Assembly (NCBI GenBank): GCA_000737985.1
Contig: JNVT01000103.1
Span: 1-58,485, forward strand
Reading direction: 5' to 3'
DNA length: 58,485 nucleotides
Source of the DNA: Gammaproteobacteria bacterium MFB021
GTDB taxonomy: Bacteria; Pseudomonadota; Gammaproteobacteria; Pseudomonadales; Halomonadaceae
This document shows, in pieces, positions 1 through 9,004 of this stretch. Position numbers and translations under genes: made by a program. How positions within the stretch are numbered: the first letter of the stretch is position 1; every line of letters starts with the position of its first letter. Below the pieces are notes generated by a model. It was not told the DNA's origin, searched no databases, and saw only the letters and a program-made list of their open reading frames with translations.

Positions 1-1
1 G

Positions 2-1579
2 CAGGGCGAGCGGCAAGGGTGGGTGAGCGCGCCCAGCCGCGAGGCGGTGGCGCCGCTGTTCGCGCGCCTTGCGGCGCTGCTGCCAGAAGGCCGCGTGGAC
101 GAGACGGGCTTCACCCTGACCCTGGCGGGGCAGCCGGCGCAGGTCACCTGGCTGCCGCCGGAGCGGGTGCTGCCTGCGCTCGAGGGTGCCGACATCGACC
201 CGCACTCGCCGCCGACCCTGCTGGTTGACGAAGCGGCGGCGATCCCCGCTGCCCGCCTGATCCGTTGGCTCGAACGCTTTCCGCGGCTCGCCTTTGCCAC
301 CACCGTGCACGGCTACGAAGGCACTGGGCGCGGCTTCGAGGTACGCCTGCGCGAGCGTCTCGACCAGCTGACGCCGGGCTGGCGGCGGCTGCGCCTGAGC
401 GAACCGGTGCGCTGGACCGAGGGCGACCCGCTGGAGGCGCTGACCCGGGATCTGCTGTGTCTCGATGCCGAGGCGGCAAGCGCCGAGACGGTGGCGGCCC
501 GCGCCGAGCACCACGCGCCGCGCGTGGTCTGGCTCGACCGCGAGGCGCTGGCGGCGAATGCCGCACTGCTGACTCAGGCGTTCGGGCTGCTGGTACAGGC
601 CCACTACCGCACGGCGCCCAGCGATCTGCGCCATTTGCTCGACGGCCCCGAGGTCGCATTGCCGGCAATCATGCTGGGCGAGACGCTGGTGGCGATCGCC
701 GTGGTCCAGCCGGAGGGGGGCTTCGATGCTGCTCTGGCTGCGGAGATTCATCACGGTAGACGCCGCCCGCGGGGGCACCTGATGGCGCAATCGCTGGCCT
801 TTCATGGCGGCCATCTCGACGCCGCGTGCGCGCGCTGGTGGCGGCTCATGCGCATTGCCGTGCATCCGGCCCTGCGCCGCCGCGGGGTGGGCAGCCAGCT
901 GCTCGCCGCGGTGGAAGAAGCTGCCGTGGCGGCAGGCATCGAGCGCCTCGGTGTGAGCTTCGGCGCCGAGCCGGGGCTGATCGCCTTCTGGCGCCGCGCC
1001 GGATTCGTGACCCTGCGCCTGGGCTTGACCCGCGAGGCGGCCAGCGGCGAGCCGGCGCTGATGCTGGGGCGGGGGCTGACGCCTGCGGCGCGGGTTACGC
1101 TGGCCGCCATGGCGGCGGATTTCCGTCTGCTGCTGCCGGATCTGCTCAGCCAGGCGGCACGGGATCTCGACCCCGAGGTGGCGGCGTCACTGCTCTGGGA
1201 AGGCGCGCCCGGGCAGGCTTCAAGCGCCCTCAGGGCGCGGCTGGCCTGGTTTGCGGAGGGTGGGGGCGAGCTGGCCCTGGTGCGGCCCTGGCTGCGTCAG
1301 GCGTGGCTGGACTGGTGGCGTCACCAGCCTGCCCCGGGTGCGGAGTCGGCGCTGGCGGATACCCCGGCGGAACGCGTGCGGGGCAGCGCTGACGCCGCCG
1401 CGCTGAGCACGTCGGCAGCCATTGCCACCGCGGTGGCGGCACTGTTCCAGGGCTATGACGAACGCCTCTCGGATGATGGCCGGCGCGGGCGCCAGGCGCG
1501 CGCGCGCTCGCTCGCCCGCGGCCTGCTTGCGGCGGCCAGTGAAGGCGGCGATATGGTCAAGCCGGCGCCGGGCGAGTAA
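2..1579 (+). CDS. tmcA: tRNA(Met) cytidine acetyltransferase, 3' part
   Basis: Makes N4-acetylcytidine at the wobble base of elongator tRNA-Met from acetyl-CoA, driven by nucleotide hydrolysis, in the cytoplasm. The frame is already open at the first bases, so the N-terminus and P-loop lie outside the window; about 525 residues are seen against roughly 670 in E. coli. The GTG at 23 is internal: the protein is colinear with the family on both sides of it. Visible are the Walker B motif DEAAAIP (about 228-248), the helicase-like motif TVHGYEGTGRGF, and a GNAT acetyl-CoA site around 850-905 (AVHPALRRRGVGSQLL). The C-terminal tail follows and ends in an acidic/proline stretch. A terminator-like hairpin lies directly downstream. 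The family assignment is secure; only the 5' end is missing. Confidence 0.93.
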   Translation, partial: QGERQGWVSAPSREAVAPLFARLAALLPEGRVDETGFTLTLAGQPAQVTWLPPERVLPALEGADIDPHSPPTLLVDEAAAIPAARLIRWLERFPRLAFATTVHGYEGTGRGFEVRLRERLDQLTPGWRRLRLSEPVRWTEGDPLEALTRDLLCLDAEAASAETVAARAEHHAPRVVWLDREALAANAALLTQAFGLLVQAHYRTAPSDLRHLLDGPEVALPAIMLGETLVAIAVVQPEGGFDAALAAEIHHGRRRPRGHLMAQSLAFHGGHLDAACARWWRLMRIAVHPALRRRGVGSQLLAAVEEAAVAAGIERLGVSFGAEPGLIAFWRRAGFVTLRLGLTREAASGEPALMLGRGLTPAARVTLAAMAADFRLLLPDLLSQAARDLDPEVAASLLWEGAPGQASSALRARLAWFAEGGGELALVRPWLRQAWLDWWRHQPAPGAESALADTPAERVRGSADAAALSTSAAIATAVAALFQGYDERLSDDGRRGRQARARSLARGLLAAASEGGDMVKPAPGE

Positions 1580-1599
1580 GGTGTTGGCACACTGAAACA

Positions 1600-1633
1600 G
1601 GCCGCCCGCCGCGCTGCGGGCCGGGCCTTTCTC
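1600..1633 (+). terminator. Rho-independent terminator after tmcA
   Basis: GCCCGC (1604-1609) pairs with GCGGGC (1616-1621). GGCC (1600-1603) pairs further out with GGCC (1624-1627) across a two-base bulge, and TTTCTC follows. It lies 20 bases past the tmcA stop and before pepD, so pepD probably has its own promoter. Confidence 0.6.
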
Positions 1634-1691
1634 TTCCATCACCGTTGCAAGCCTGCCGCCGCCTGCGGGTGTCGGCGAGGCCGGAATCGAC

Positions 1692-3167
1692 ATGAACGAT
1701 CATCTGTTAACGCTCTCTCCCGAACCCGTCTGGCGGCATTTCCGTACCCTGTGCAACACGCCGCGGCCCTCGGGGCACGAAGCCCGGCTGGTGGCAACGC
1801 TGGAGCAGTGGGCCGACGCCCAGGGGCTCGCCCACGATCGCGACAGCAGCGGTAACCTGCGCATCCGCAAGCCGGCCACGCCCGGCTGCGAGTCGGTCCC
1901 GGGGATCATCCTCCAGGGGCATCTGGACATGGTCACCCAGGCCAACGCCGACCGCCCGCATGACTTTCTCAACGACCCGCTCGACACCTACGTCGAAGAT
2001 GGCTGGCTGCACGCCCGTGGCACCACCCTGGGCGCCGACAATGGTCTCGGCGTGGCCGCTGCGCTGGCGATCCTGGAAACCGACGACATCGCCCATGGGC
2101 CGATCGAGGCGCTGTTCACGCTGGAAGAAGAGACCTCGATGAAGGGCGCGCTGGGCCTCGAGGAGGGCTGGCTCGAAGGGCGCTATCTGCTCAATCTGGA
2201 CTCCGAGGATCGCGGCGAGGTCTATATCGGCTGCGCCGGCGGCGCCGACGTGGTGATCGATGCCGACCTGCCGATGCGCGGCTGCGACGAGGAAGAGGTG
2301 ATGCGGCGTCTGGCGCTCACCGGCCTGGTCGGCGGCCACTCCGGGGTCGATATCCACAAGGAGCGCGGCAACGCCAACCGGCTGCTGGTACGCGCGCTGC
2401 GGGCGCTGGAGGGGTATGACATCCGTCTGGTCGACTACCATGGCGGCACCCTGCGCAACGCCCTGCCGCGGGAGGCCTTCGCCACCATCGTGGTCAACGA
2501 GAGCCACCTGCCGGCACTGGAAGCGACCCTGGCCGAACTGCAGGCGCTCTACCGCGACGAGCTGGCCGGCGTCGACGACGGCGTCAGCCTGACGCTCTCG
2601 CCGGGCGAGCTCTCCTGCGACGACGCCGAGGCGCTGACCGACACCGCTACCGACCTGCTGGTGGCGGCGCTGCACGCTGCGCCCTACGGCATCGAGCGCA
2701 TGAGCGTGGAAGTGCCGGGCGTGGTCGAGACCTCCAACAACCTCGGCGTGGTGACGCTGGAGAACGGGCGTTTCCACCTCTGCGCGCTGGTGCGCTCGCT
2801 GCGCGATAGCGCCACGCAAAATCTGGCCGACCGTTTCACCGCGCTGTTCGGGCTGATCGGCGCGCGCACTCGGGTCGAGAACGGCTACCCTGGCTGGACG
2901 CCGAGCGCCGACAGTGCGCTGTTGGCGCGCTTCAAGCGCCTGCACCAGGAGACGCTGGGTCAGGAACCGGCGGTCAAGGTGATCCACGCCGGGCTCGAGT
3001 GCGGCATCATCGGCAGCAAGTACCCGCAGCTGGAGATGATCTCCTTCGGCCCGGTGATCCGCGGCGCCCACTCGCCCACCGAGCGCACCGAAATCGCCTC
3101 GGTCGAGGAGTTCTGGCAGGTGCTCAAGGCGCTGGTGGCGGATATCGGCTCGGGCCGCGCGGCCTGA
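1692..3167 (+). CDS. pepD: Cytosolic non-specific dipeptidase (aminoacyl-histidine dipeptidase)
   Basis: Peptidase of family M20C that hydrolyses Xaa-His and other dipeptides with a two-zinc (co-catalytic) centre in the cytoplasm. The 491 residues match the usual length of about 485. Metal-binding motifs are visible in order: GHLDMV (His77, Asp79), the bridging aspartate in LGADNGLG, the catalytic and metal glutamates in EEETSMKGA, and a late histidine in RGAHSPTER. The lid (dimerisation) domain lies between them. The ATG at 1692 follows a GGCCGGAATCGAC context with a weak Shine-Dalgarno; no better in-frame start is seen upstream. It stands alone between tmcA and the acetyltransferase gene. 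No regulatory site is obvious. Confidence 0.93.
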   Translation: MNDHLLTLSPEPVWRHFRTLCNTPRPSGHEARLVATLEQWADAQGLAHDRDSSGNLRIRKPATPGCESVPGIILQGHLDMVTQANADRPHDFLNDPLDTYVEDGWLHARGTTLGADNGLGVAAALAILETDDIAHGPIEALFTLEEETSMKGALGLEEGWLEGRYLLNLDSEDRGEVYIGCAGGADVVIDADLPMRGCDEEEVMRRLALTGLVGGHSGVDIHKERGNANRLLVRALRALEGYDIRLVDYHGGTLRNALPREAFATIVVNESHLPALEATLAELQALYRDELAGVDDGVSLTLSPGELSCDDAEALTDTATDLLVAALHAAPYGIERMSVEVPGVVETSNNLGVVTLENGRFHLCALVRSLRDSATQNLADRFTALFGLIGARTRVENGYPGWTPSADSALLARFKRLHQETLGQEPAVKVIHAGLECGIIGSKYPQLEMISFGPVIRGAHSPTERTEIASVEEFWQVLKALVADIGSGRAA

Positions 3168-3194
3168 TCAGCCGCTGCCGGGCAGAGGCCCTCG

Positions 3195-3219
3195 GGCCGG
3201 CGGCGCCATGACGCCGGCC
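3195..3219. other. GC-rich inverted repeat after pepD
   Basis: GGCCGGCG (3195-3202) and CGCCGGCC (3212-3219) form a perfect 8-bp stem with a 9-base loop, 28 bases past the pepD stop. There is no T-run, so it could be a weak or Rho-assisted terminator, or only an RNA-stabilising hairpin. Confidence 0.4.
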
Positions 3220-3338
3220 TGACTACGCCAGCGCGCCTCGACGCCCCGCGGCGGACTGCGATTGCTCCCCTGGGGTTTGGGAAGCGCTTTGGGGAAGCGC
3301 ATCGGTGAAACGCGTTGGAAAAACTCGTTGGAGAAACC

Positions 3339-3980
3339 TTGAACGGTCCGAATCCCGACACCAAGCACCCCATGGAGGGGTTTCCGCAGGTTTGTTTCAT
3401 CAAGAATACCGTGCGGAATCCGAATATCGTCGTCGGCGACTATACCTACTACGACGATCCCGAGGCGCCGGGGGATTTCGAGCGCAACGTCCTCTATCAC
3501 TTCCCATTCATCGGCGACAAGCTGGTCATCGGCAAGTTCTGCGCTATCGCGCGCGGTGCGACATTCATCATGAATGGCGCCAATCACAAGCTTTCGGGCA
3601 TCTCCACGTATCCCTTTCAGATCTTTGGCTATGGCTGGGAAAAGGTCATGCCCGAAGCGGGGGATCTGCCGTTCAAGGGCGACACTGTCATCGGCAACGA
3701 TGTCTGGATCGGTTACGACGCGCTGATCATGCCCGGGGTCACCATCGGCAATGGCGCCATCGTCTCCTCGCGCGCCGTGGTGGTCTCCGATGTGCCAGCC
3801 TACACCATCGTCGGTGGCAACCCGGCCAAACCCATCAAGCAGCGCTTCGCGCCGGAAGACGTGGCCAGGCTCGAGGCGCTGGCCTGGTGGGACTGGCCCA
3901 TCGAGAAGATCACGCAACACCTGGAACACATCGTCGCGGGTGATATCGAGGCGCTGGTAGCCTGCTCGCCCCACGCCTGA
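3339..3980 (+). CDS. Vat/CatB-like xenobiotic O-acetyltransferase
   Basis: Left-handed beta-helix acetyltransferase of the xenobiotic acetyltransferase group (VatD, CatB), which transfers acetyl from acetyl-CoA to a hydroxyl of streptogramin A or chloramphenicol in known members. Hexapeptide repeats run through the middle (for example IGNDVWIG and [12 protein letters not shown]). The catalytic histidine lies in [11 protein letters not shown], at residue 83 from the start used here; VatD has His82. I chose TTG 3339 because GGAG sits about six bases upstream and because the protein then begins xNGPNP like VatD; an in-frame TTG at 3315 has no clear ribosome site. The gene has 213 residues and stands alone. 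The natural substrate cannot be read from sequence, and many chromosomal members do not confer resistance. Confidence 0.85.
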   Translation: MNGPNPDTKHPMEGFPQVCFIKNTVRNPNIVVGDYTYYDDPEAPGDFERNVLYHFPFIGDKLVIGKFCAIARGATFIMNGANHKLSGISTYPFQIFGYGWEKVMPEAGDLPFKGDTVIGNDVWIGYDALIMPGVTIGNGAIVSSRAVVVSDVPAYTIVGGNPAKPIKQRFAPEDVARLEALAWWDWPIEKITQHLEHIVAGDIEALVACSPHA

Positions 3981-4022
3981 CGAATCGACTCGGCGGTGGT
4001 GTCGAAGCGCCGCAGCGGCGGT

Positions 4023-5168
4023 TCACTCGCGCTGCTGCTGGGCGCGGGTATCAGCGCGCACGGCGTCCAGACCTTCCTCCGAAATCAGCCCCTTGGCGTG
4101 GGCGTGTTCGGCCATGCCCACGCTGTCGCGGGCGAGCACCAGCTCGCAGCCGGCCTGACGCAGCTCCTCGGCCAGTGCTTCGATCGCGGCGTCGCGCGCC
4201 GGGTCGTCGTCCACCTTGCGGATGTAGATCGCGCGGACCCGCTCCGGGTGCGCCTTGACGATCTCGGTGTAGACCTCCGGGTCGTGCTGGCCGCTGTCGC
4301 CGATCAGCACGAAGGGCAGGTCATCGTAGAGAGCCAGCATGTTGCGGATCACATTCGACTTGTGCTCCTCGGCCTTGCGCGGCCACGGGCGCTTGAGGGT
4401 CATGCCCCACTCGCGCAGAAACAGGATCGGCCCGACCGGGATACGGTTCAGGTTGAAGAACGCTTCGAGCATCTCGTAGATGCTCCAGGGCCCGCGCGAG
4501 ACGTAGAGCATGGGGCGCTTGCGGTTGCCCTCGATGCCGCCGTAGAGCGCGCGGTAGAGCGCGGCGACGCCGGGAAAGGCGGTACGCTGGTCGGCCTTCT
4601 CGACGAACAGCCGATAGAGCATCTTGAGCTTGTTGGCGACCCCGGTGTACATCACGGTGTCGTCGATGTCGCTGATCACGATCAGGTCGGTGCTGGTCGG
4701 CGGGATATAGACTTCGGTCTCGGTGCTGATCGCATCCGCCTCGGAGAGCACCTGCAGCTTGGCGGTGTGCCAGATCGCGTCGCCGGGCAGGCTGTGGGTG
4801 ATGTCGATATGCGCGTAGAAATAGCCGTCACGGTCGGTGGTCACCGAGGCGTGGGTGGCGCCGAGCCGGATGTCGACCTGCGCCTCGGCGATGCCGCGGC
4901 GCACCACGCGGCGGGCGATATCGACCAGATCCTGCATCATGCCGCCCTCCTGCCACGCCAGCAGGCGCCCCGGCTGGCGGAACACGCGCCCCATGATGAA
5001 GGCTTCGCGCTGCGAGCCGTAGCCGCGGAACGGGTGCACCACGACCCCGCCGCGGCCGCTGTCGCGGCGCACCGGGCGCGTGAACAGGCGCACCAGTTTC
5101 TTGGCGAAGTGGGCCAGCTTGCTGACGAACAGGCGCGGCAGGCGGCGCGAAGAGGTGGAGTGAGTCAC
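4023..5168 (-). CDS. APP1-type phosphatidate phosphatase domain protein (DUF2183)
   Basis: A protein of 381 residues with a C-terminal HAD-like catalytic domain named after yeast App1, an Mg-dependent phosphatidate phosphatase. The catalytic DxDxT motif is DIDDT at residues 177-181, followed by a conserved YVSRGPW motif and the late acidic motif IGDSGQHDPEVY. The first 160 residues hold a basic N-terminus and a beta-rich domain. There is no signal peptide, so a cytoplasmic or membrane-peripheral location is likely. I use the GTG at 5168 because AGGAA lies upstream and because the alternative start at 5234 abuts the preceding gene's terminator. The bacterial function is not established; a lipid phosphatase role is an inference from the family. 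Confidence 0.8.
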   Translation of the reverse strand: MTHSTSSRRLPRLFVSKLAHFAKKLVRLFTRPVRRDSGRGGVVVHPFRGYGSQREAFIMGRVFRQPGRLLAWQEGGMMQDLVDIARRVVRRGIAEAQVDIRLGATHASVTTDRDGYFYAHIDITHSLPGDAIWHTAKLQVLSEADAISTETEVYIPPTSTDLIVISDIDDTVMYTGVANKLKMLYRLFVEKADQRTAFPGVAALYRALYGGIEGNRKRPMLYVSRGPWSIYEMLEAFFNLNRIPVGPILFLREWGMTLKRPWPRKAEEHKSNVIRNMLALYDDLPFVLIGDSGQHDPEVYTEIVKAHPERVRAIYIRKVDDDPARDAAIEALAEELRQAGCELVLARDSVGMAEHAHAKGLISEEGLDAVRADTRAQQQRE

Positions 5169-5235
5169 GGGTTGGCGGTTCCTGAATCGAGTGCCTTGAG
5201 TATGGGAAGCCTCGGGCGATCCCGCAAAGCACACG

Positions 5236-5261
5236 AAAACGCCCGCCTGGCGGCGGGCGTT
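5236..5261 (-). terminator. Rho-independent terminator after the PfpI/DJ-1 gene
   Basis: A perfect 10-bp stem, AACGCCCGCC with GGCGGGCGTT (5238-5247 and 5252-5261), with a four-base loop. Read on the minus strand it ends in a TTTT run. It lies just past the stop of the PfpI-like gene and separates it from the APP1-domain gene. Confidence 0.8.
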
Positions 5262-5282
5262 CGGTCTCGTGCGGGATGACGC

Positions 5283-5846
5283 TCAGGCGTGCTGCTGGCT
5301 GTGCCGGCCTTCGGCCAGTTCCTCGAGCAGCTTGGCGTTGAAGGCATCGAGATCCTTCGGCGTGCGGCTGGTGACGAAGCCGCTGTCGACCACCACCGAT
5401 TCGTCCACCCAGTGGGCACCGGCGTTCTTGAGATCCTGCGCGACCGAGGGCACCGAGGTGAGCTTGCGCCCCTCGACCACGCCGGCGTTGATCAGGATCC
5501 AGGGCGCATGGCAGATCGCCGCGACCGGCTTGCCGGCCTCGAAGAACGCCTTGACGAAGGCCAGCGCCTTGTCGTTGATGCGCAGGGTGTCCGGGTTGAA
5601 CAGACCGCCCGGCAGCACCAGCGCGTGGTAGTCGCTGGGGTCGGCGGCATCGAGTGCCTTGTCGGCCTCGTAGGTGTCACCCCACTCGGTCTCGGCCCAC
5701 GCGCGAATGCCCTTGCCGTCCGGGGTGATGACGTGCGTTTCCACGCCCTGGCCTTGCAGTGCGGCGCGGGGCGAGGCAAGTTCGGACTCCTCGAAGCCGT
5801 CGGCGGCGAGAATGGCGACGCGTTTACCGTTGAGTTGCTGAGCCAT
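5283..5846 (-). CDS. PfpI/DJ-1 family protein (YhbO-like)
   Basis: A type 1 glutamine amidotransferase-fold protein of 187 residues. The DJ-1/PfpI superfamily includes proteases, deglycases or methylglyoxal-detoxifying enzymes and chaperones, acting in the cytoplasm. The nucleophile elbow is AICHAPW with Cys112 followed by His113, and a conserved glutamate lies in DGFEESEL (residues 17-23). The start at 5846 is chosen because AGGAGGT lies about six bases upstream; an upstream in-frame ATG at 5897 would add 17 residues unlike the family. A strong terminator follows. YhbO in E. coli is linked to stress resistance; the same role here is inferred. Confidence 0.88.
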   Translation of the reverse strand: MAQQLNGKRVAILAADGFEESELASPRAALQGQGVETHVITPDGKGIRAWAETEWGDTYEADKALDAADPSDYHALVLPGGLFNPDTLRINDKALAFVKAFFEAGKPVAAICHAPWILINAGVVEGRKLTSVPSVAQDLKNAGAHWVDESVVVDSGFVTSRTPKDLDAFNAKLLEELAEGRHSQQHA

Positions 5847-6008
5847 CGTGACCTCCTGGTCGTGATGTGTCATGGAGTGTGTGGGCACGTGGGCCATCCC
5901 GGTCCACGTGTTGCCCGCCCCTCAGTGTGGAACATGAGGGCGAGAGTGCAAGCCGGCCCTGGCGGGCGGCGGTAAAATCATGGAACGCATGAGCAAAGGG
6001 AGAGCGCG

Positions 6009-7481
6009 ATGAACATGGATACGCTGGCGCTCGCCTGGGGGCTGGCCGGTGTGCTGGCGCTGGCTGGCGGAATGGCGCTGTGGCAGTGGCGTCAGGCAAG
6101 CGCGAGAGCAGAGGGGCTCGGCACGCGGCTGCGCGAGGTGGAGAGCCAGCGCCTGCGTCTGGAACAGGAGCTGGCCCAGAGCGATGCCCAGCAGGACGAG
6201 CTGCGCGAGCGCGAGGCCGAGCTCAAGCGCCAACTGAACCAGCGCGATCAGCAGGTGGAGAGCCTCAATGCGCGCCTGGCGGATCTGCGCGAGCGCTACG
6301 GCCGGCTCGAGACCCTGAACGAGCAGCAGCAGCGCCAGCACGCCGAGCGCCTGGAGCTTCTGGAGCAGACCAAGACGCGCCTGGCGCAGGAGTTCGAGGC
6401 GCTGGCGGGGCGGATCTTCGACGAGCGCCAGCGTGCCTACAGCGCCCAGAGCCGCGATAGCCTCGAAGCGCTGCTCAAGCCCTTCCGCGAGCAGGTCAGC
6501 GGCTTTCGCCAGCGGCTCGAGGAGATCCATGGCGAAGAGGTGCGCGAGCGCACCACGCTCAAGGTGCAGATCGACCAGCTCGCCACCCTCAACCGCCAGA
6601 TCACCGAAGAGGCCGCCAACCTGACCCGGGCGCTCAAGGGCGACAAGAAGATGCAGGGCAACTGGGGCGAGGTGATGCTGGAGTCGGTGCTCGAACGCTC
6701 CGGGCTGCGCCGCGACATCGAGTATCGCCGCGAGGTCTCGATCGAGGGCGATCAGGGCCGTCAACGCCCCGACGCGGTGATCTACCTGCCCGACGACAAG
6801 CATCTGATCGTCGACGCCAAGGTTTCACTCAACGCCTACGTGCGCTACGTCAACGCCGAGGACGATGCCGAGCGCGAGCAGGCGCTGCGCGCCCACGTGC
6901 AGGCGATCCGTGCGCATATCGACGGCCTGGCGGGGCGCGACTACCCGCGTCTGCCGGGGCTGCGTTCTCCGGATTTCGTGTTCCTGTTCATGCCCATCGA
7001 GCCTGCCTTCGCGGTTGCTTTCCAGTTCGACGACACTCTGTTCCAAGACGCCTTCTCGCGCGACATCGTGGTGGTCACGCCGACCACGCTGCTGGCCAGC
7101 CTGCGCACCGTGGCGAGCCTGTGGAATCTGGAGCGCCAGAACGAGAACGCGCGCCATATCGCCGAGCGTGCCGGCAAGCTGCTCGACAAGTTCCAGGGCT
7201 TCGTCTCGAGTCTCGAGGATGTCGGGCGCCATCTGGGCCGTGCCCGGGGCAGCTACGATCAGGCCATGGGGCGGCTCGCCACCGGCCAGGGTAGCCTGGT
7301 CGGTCAGGCGCTGGCGCTGGAAAAGCTCGGTGTGCGCATGAAGCGCGCGCTGCCCGAGCACCTGACCCGGGAGGCCGGGACGGATGCCGACGAGGCGGCG
7401 CTAGATCGCACCGCGCCCGGCGCCGATGCTGGCGATGGCGTGAGTCGCGACGACGCGCCCGGCCAGAGCGGGCCGGGCTAG
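6009..7481 (+). CDS. rmuC: DNA recombination protein RmuC
   Basis: RmuC limits inversion and rearrangement at short inverted repeats and is related to restriction-type nucleases. The 490 residues start with one hydrophobic segment (about residues 5-25), which anchors the N-terminus in the membrane. A long coiled coil rich in Glu, Arg and Gln follows (about 30-130), then the conserved RmuC domain (about 140-440) with motifs such as KMQGNWGEVMLE and HLIVDAKVSLNAY. The tail is acidic. The ATG at 6009 has GGGAGAG six bases upstream. The stop codon shares the tetranucleotide CTAG with the stop of the convergent CheW gene, so no terminator separates them. Confidence 0.93.
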   Translation: MNMDTLALAWGLAGVLALAGGMALWQWRQASARAEGLGTRLREVESQRLRLEQELAQSDAQQDELREREAELKRQLNQRDQQVESLNARLADLRERYGRLETLNEQQQRQHAERLELLEQTKTRLAQEFEALAGRIFDERQRAYSAQSRDSLEALLKPFREQVSGFRQRLEEIHGEEVRERTTLKVQIDQLATLNRQITEEAANLTRALKGDKKMQGNWGEVMLESVLERSGLRRDIEYRREVSIEGDQGRQRPDAVIYLPDDKHLIVDAKVSLNAYVRYVNAEDDAEREQALRAHVQAIRAHIDGLAGRDYPRLPGLRSPDFVFLFMPIEPAFAVAFQFDDTLFQDAFSRDIVVVTPTTLLASLRTVASLWNLERQNENARHIAERAGKLLDKFQGFVSSLEDVGRHLGRARGSYDQAMGRLATGQGSLVGQALALEKLGVRMKRALPEHLTREAGTDADEAALDRTAPGADAGDGVSRDDAPGQSGPG

Positions 7482-9004
7482 AGGGGCTCTGAGGTGTTCA
7501 CTAGCGCTGCGCTGCCCGCCGCCAGGTCGATCGCCAGCCCCTGCAGACAGATCATCGCCATCACCTGGTGGTGCGCGCCGTCGCCAAGGGCGATCAGCCG
7601 CTTGGCGCGCTCGATCGCCGGGGCCTCGGGGTCGATGTCGCCGCGCCAGCGCACCACCAGGCTCTCTTCGGCCGCCTCGACGTAATCGATGCGCTGCATC
7701 GCGTCGATGAGAAAGCCGATCAGCCCCTGGCCGCTGTCGGCGATCAGCACGTGCTGGGGCGGGCGCGAGGCGTCGCGGCCCAGCAGACGACGCAGATCGA
7801 CCAGAGCCACGCTGCGCCCATGACGGCGCCAGACGCCAACGAAGCGCGGGTCGCCACCGCTGGCGAGATAGTCGGTGGGGGCCGTATCGACCGCGTCGAG
7901 CTGGTCGAGCAGGGTGGTGTAGTCGCCCGCGCAGTTGAAGCGCACCAGTGCGAAGCGCTGCCGGGGCCGATGCTCGGCGGCTGCGTTGCCTGCCTGGGCG
8001 CCGTCGAGCCGCGCGTGCAGGCGCGCCAGGGCACTCAGATTGAGCGCCGACAGCAGCACCCGGTGATCGAGCGCCAGCGCATCGCGCCCCGAGGGGCCGA
8101 CGACCAGACCGGCCACCGCCGCTGCCTGGCCCGGACCGGCCGGAGACAGGGTGCCGTCGGCGCTGAGCGCGGCGACGTGCTCCAGGGCCAGTGCCAGACG
8201 CCCCTCGGGTCCATCGAGCACTACCATGTAGCTGGGGCGCGCCCGTTGGGGCGCGCGGCCGATCAATTCGCCGGGGTCGAACAGCGGCAGCCGCGCACCG
8301 CGCAGGGTGACGTTGCCGAGGTAGGCATCGAGCTCGATCGGCGGCGGTTCGATCTCGGGGCAGTTGGCGACCTCGCCGACGATCGCGGTATCCAGTGCCA
8401 GCGCTTGGCCGCCGCTCTCCACGATCAGCCAGCGCCGAGCGTTGATCAGCGTCGGCGTGGCGTCACTGGTGACTGTCGGCGACCTCGAGGCCTCGGGCGA
8501 CTGGTGCTCGGTCTGCGCGGCCGCCGGTGTCACCGCGACCATCTCCTCCAGCGCGAACAGCGCATCCAGGTCGAGCCGATAAGCCGGGTGCGCCAGACTC
8601 GGGTGATCGATCAGCGAAGGCGTCAGCGCCAGCGTGCTGCCGTCGCCCTGGCTCACCGCATGCTGCTGATGCGGCCCCACCTCGATCACGTCGACGATCT
8701 GAGTCACGCACAGACCGAACCGCGCGCCGCGATGCGCCACCACGGCGACGAAGCTTGCCTGGGGATCATCCGGTCCTTCGCGCCGGGACTCGAGAGGCGA
8801 ATCATGATCGAGCTGCAGCAGCCGCGCCAGATCGACCAGCGGTAGCGGCTGGCCGCGCAGCGACAGCGTGCCCCGCGACCAGGCCGGCGCCCGCGGGCGT
8901 GGTGGTGGCAGGCGCTCCAGGCGTACCACCTCGCGCAGCACGTGGGCATCGAGGGCGACATCCGCGGCCCCGACGCGCAGGATGCCGAAGATTTGCCCGC
9001 TCAT
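7478..9004 (-). CDS. Triple CheW-domain chemotaxis coupling protein
   Basis: Cytoplasmic adaptor made of three CheW-like SH3 modules: about residues 1-155, 190-330 and 348-490. CheW modules link chemoreceptors to the CheA kinase. Typical CheW features are the repeated pattern of an RGxxLPLVDL strand (RGQPLPLVDLARLL in the first, RGARLPLFDPGEL in the second, RSVALVDLRRLL in the third). Most CheW proteins carry one domain and about 160 residues; this one has 508. The ATG at 9004 overlaps the stop of the receptor gene upstream as ATGA, so the two are translationally coupled. No cheA, cheY or flagellar genes lie in the window. Triple-CheW proteins are known in other bacteria, but the partner kinase here is unknown. 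Confidence 0.85.
   Translation of the reverse strand: MSGQIFGILRVGAADVALDAHVLREVVRLERLPPPRPRAPAWSRGTLSLRGQPLPLVDLARLLQLDHDSPLESRREGPDDPQASFVAVVAHRGARFGLCVTQIVDVIEVGPHQQHAVSQGDGSTLALTPSLIDHPSLAHPAYRLDLDALFALEEMVAVTPAAAQTEHQSPEASRSPTVTSDATPTLINARRWLIVESGGQALALDTAIVGEVANCPEIEPPPIELDAYLGNVTLRGARLPLFDPGELIGRAPQRARPSYMVVLDGPEGRLALALEHVAALSADGTLSPAGPGQAAAVAGLVVGPSGRDALALDHRVLLSALNLSALARLHARLDGAQAGNAAAEHRPRQRFALVRFNCAGDYTTLLDQLDAVDTAPTDYLASGGDPRFVGVWRRHGRSVALVDLRRLLGRDASRPPQHVLIADSGQGLIGFLIDAMQRIDYVEAAEESLVVRWRGDIDPEAPAIERAKRLIALGDGAHHQVMAMICLQGLAIDLAAGSAALVNTSEPL

Noticed and set aside
1707-3071. Antisense open frame of 454 codons opposite pepD
   Set aside because: Same reason: shadow of a GC-rich gene with all M20 motifs on the sense strand.
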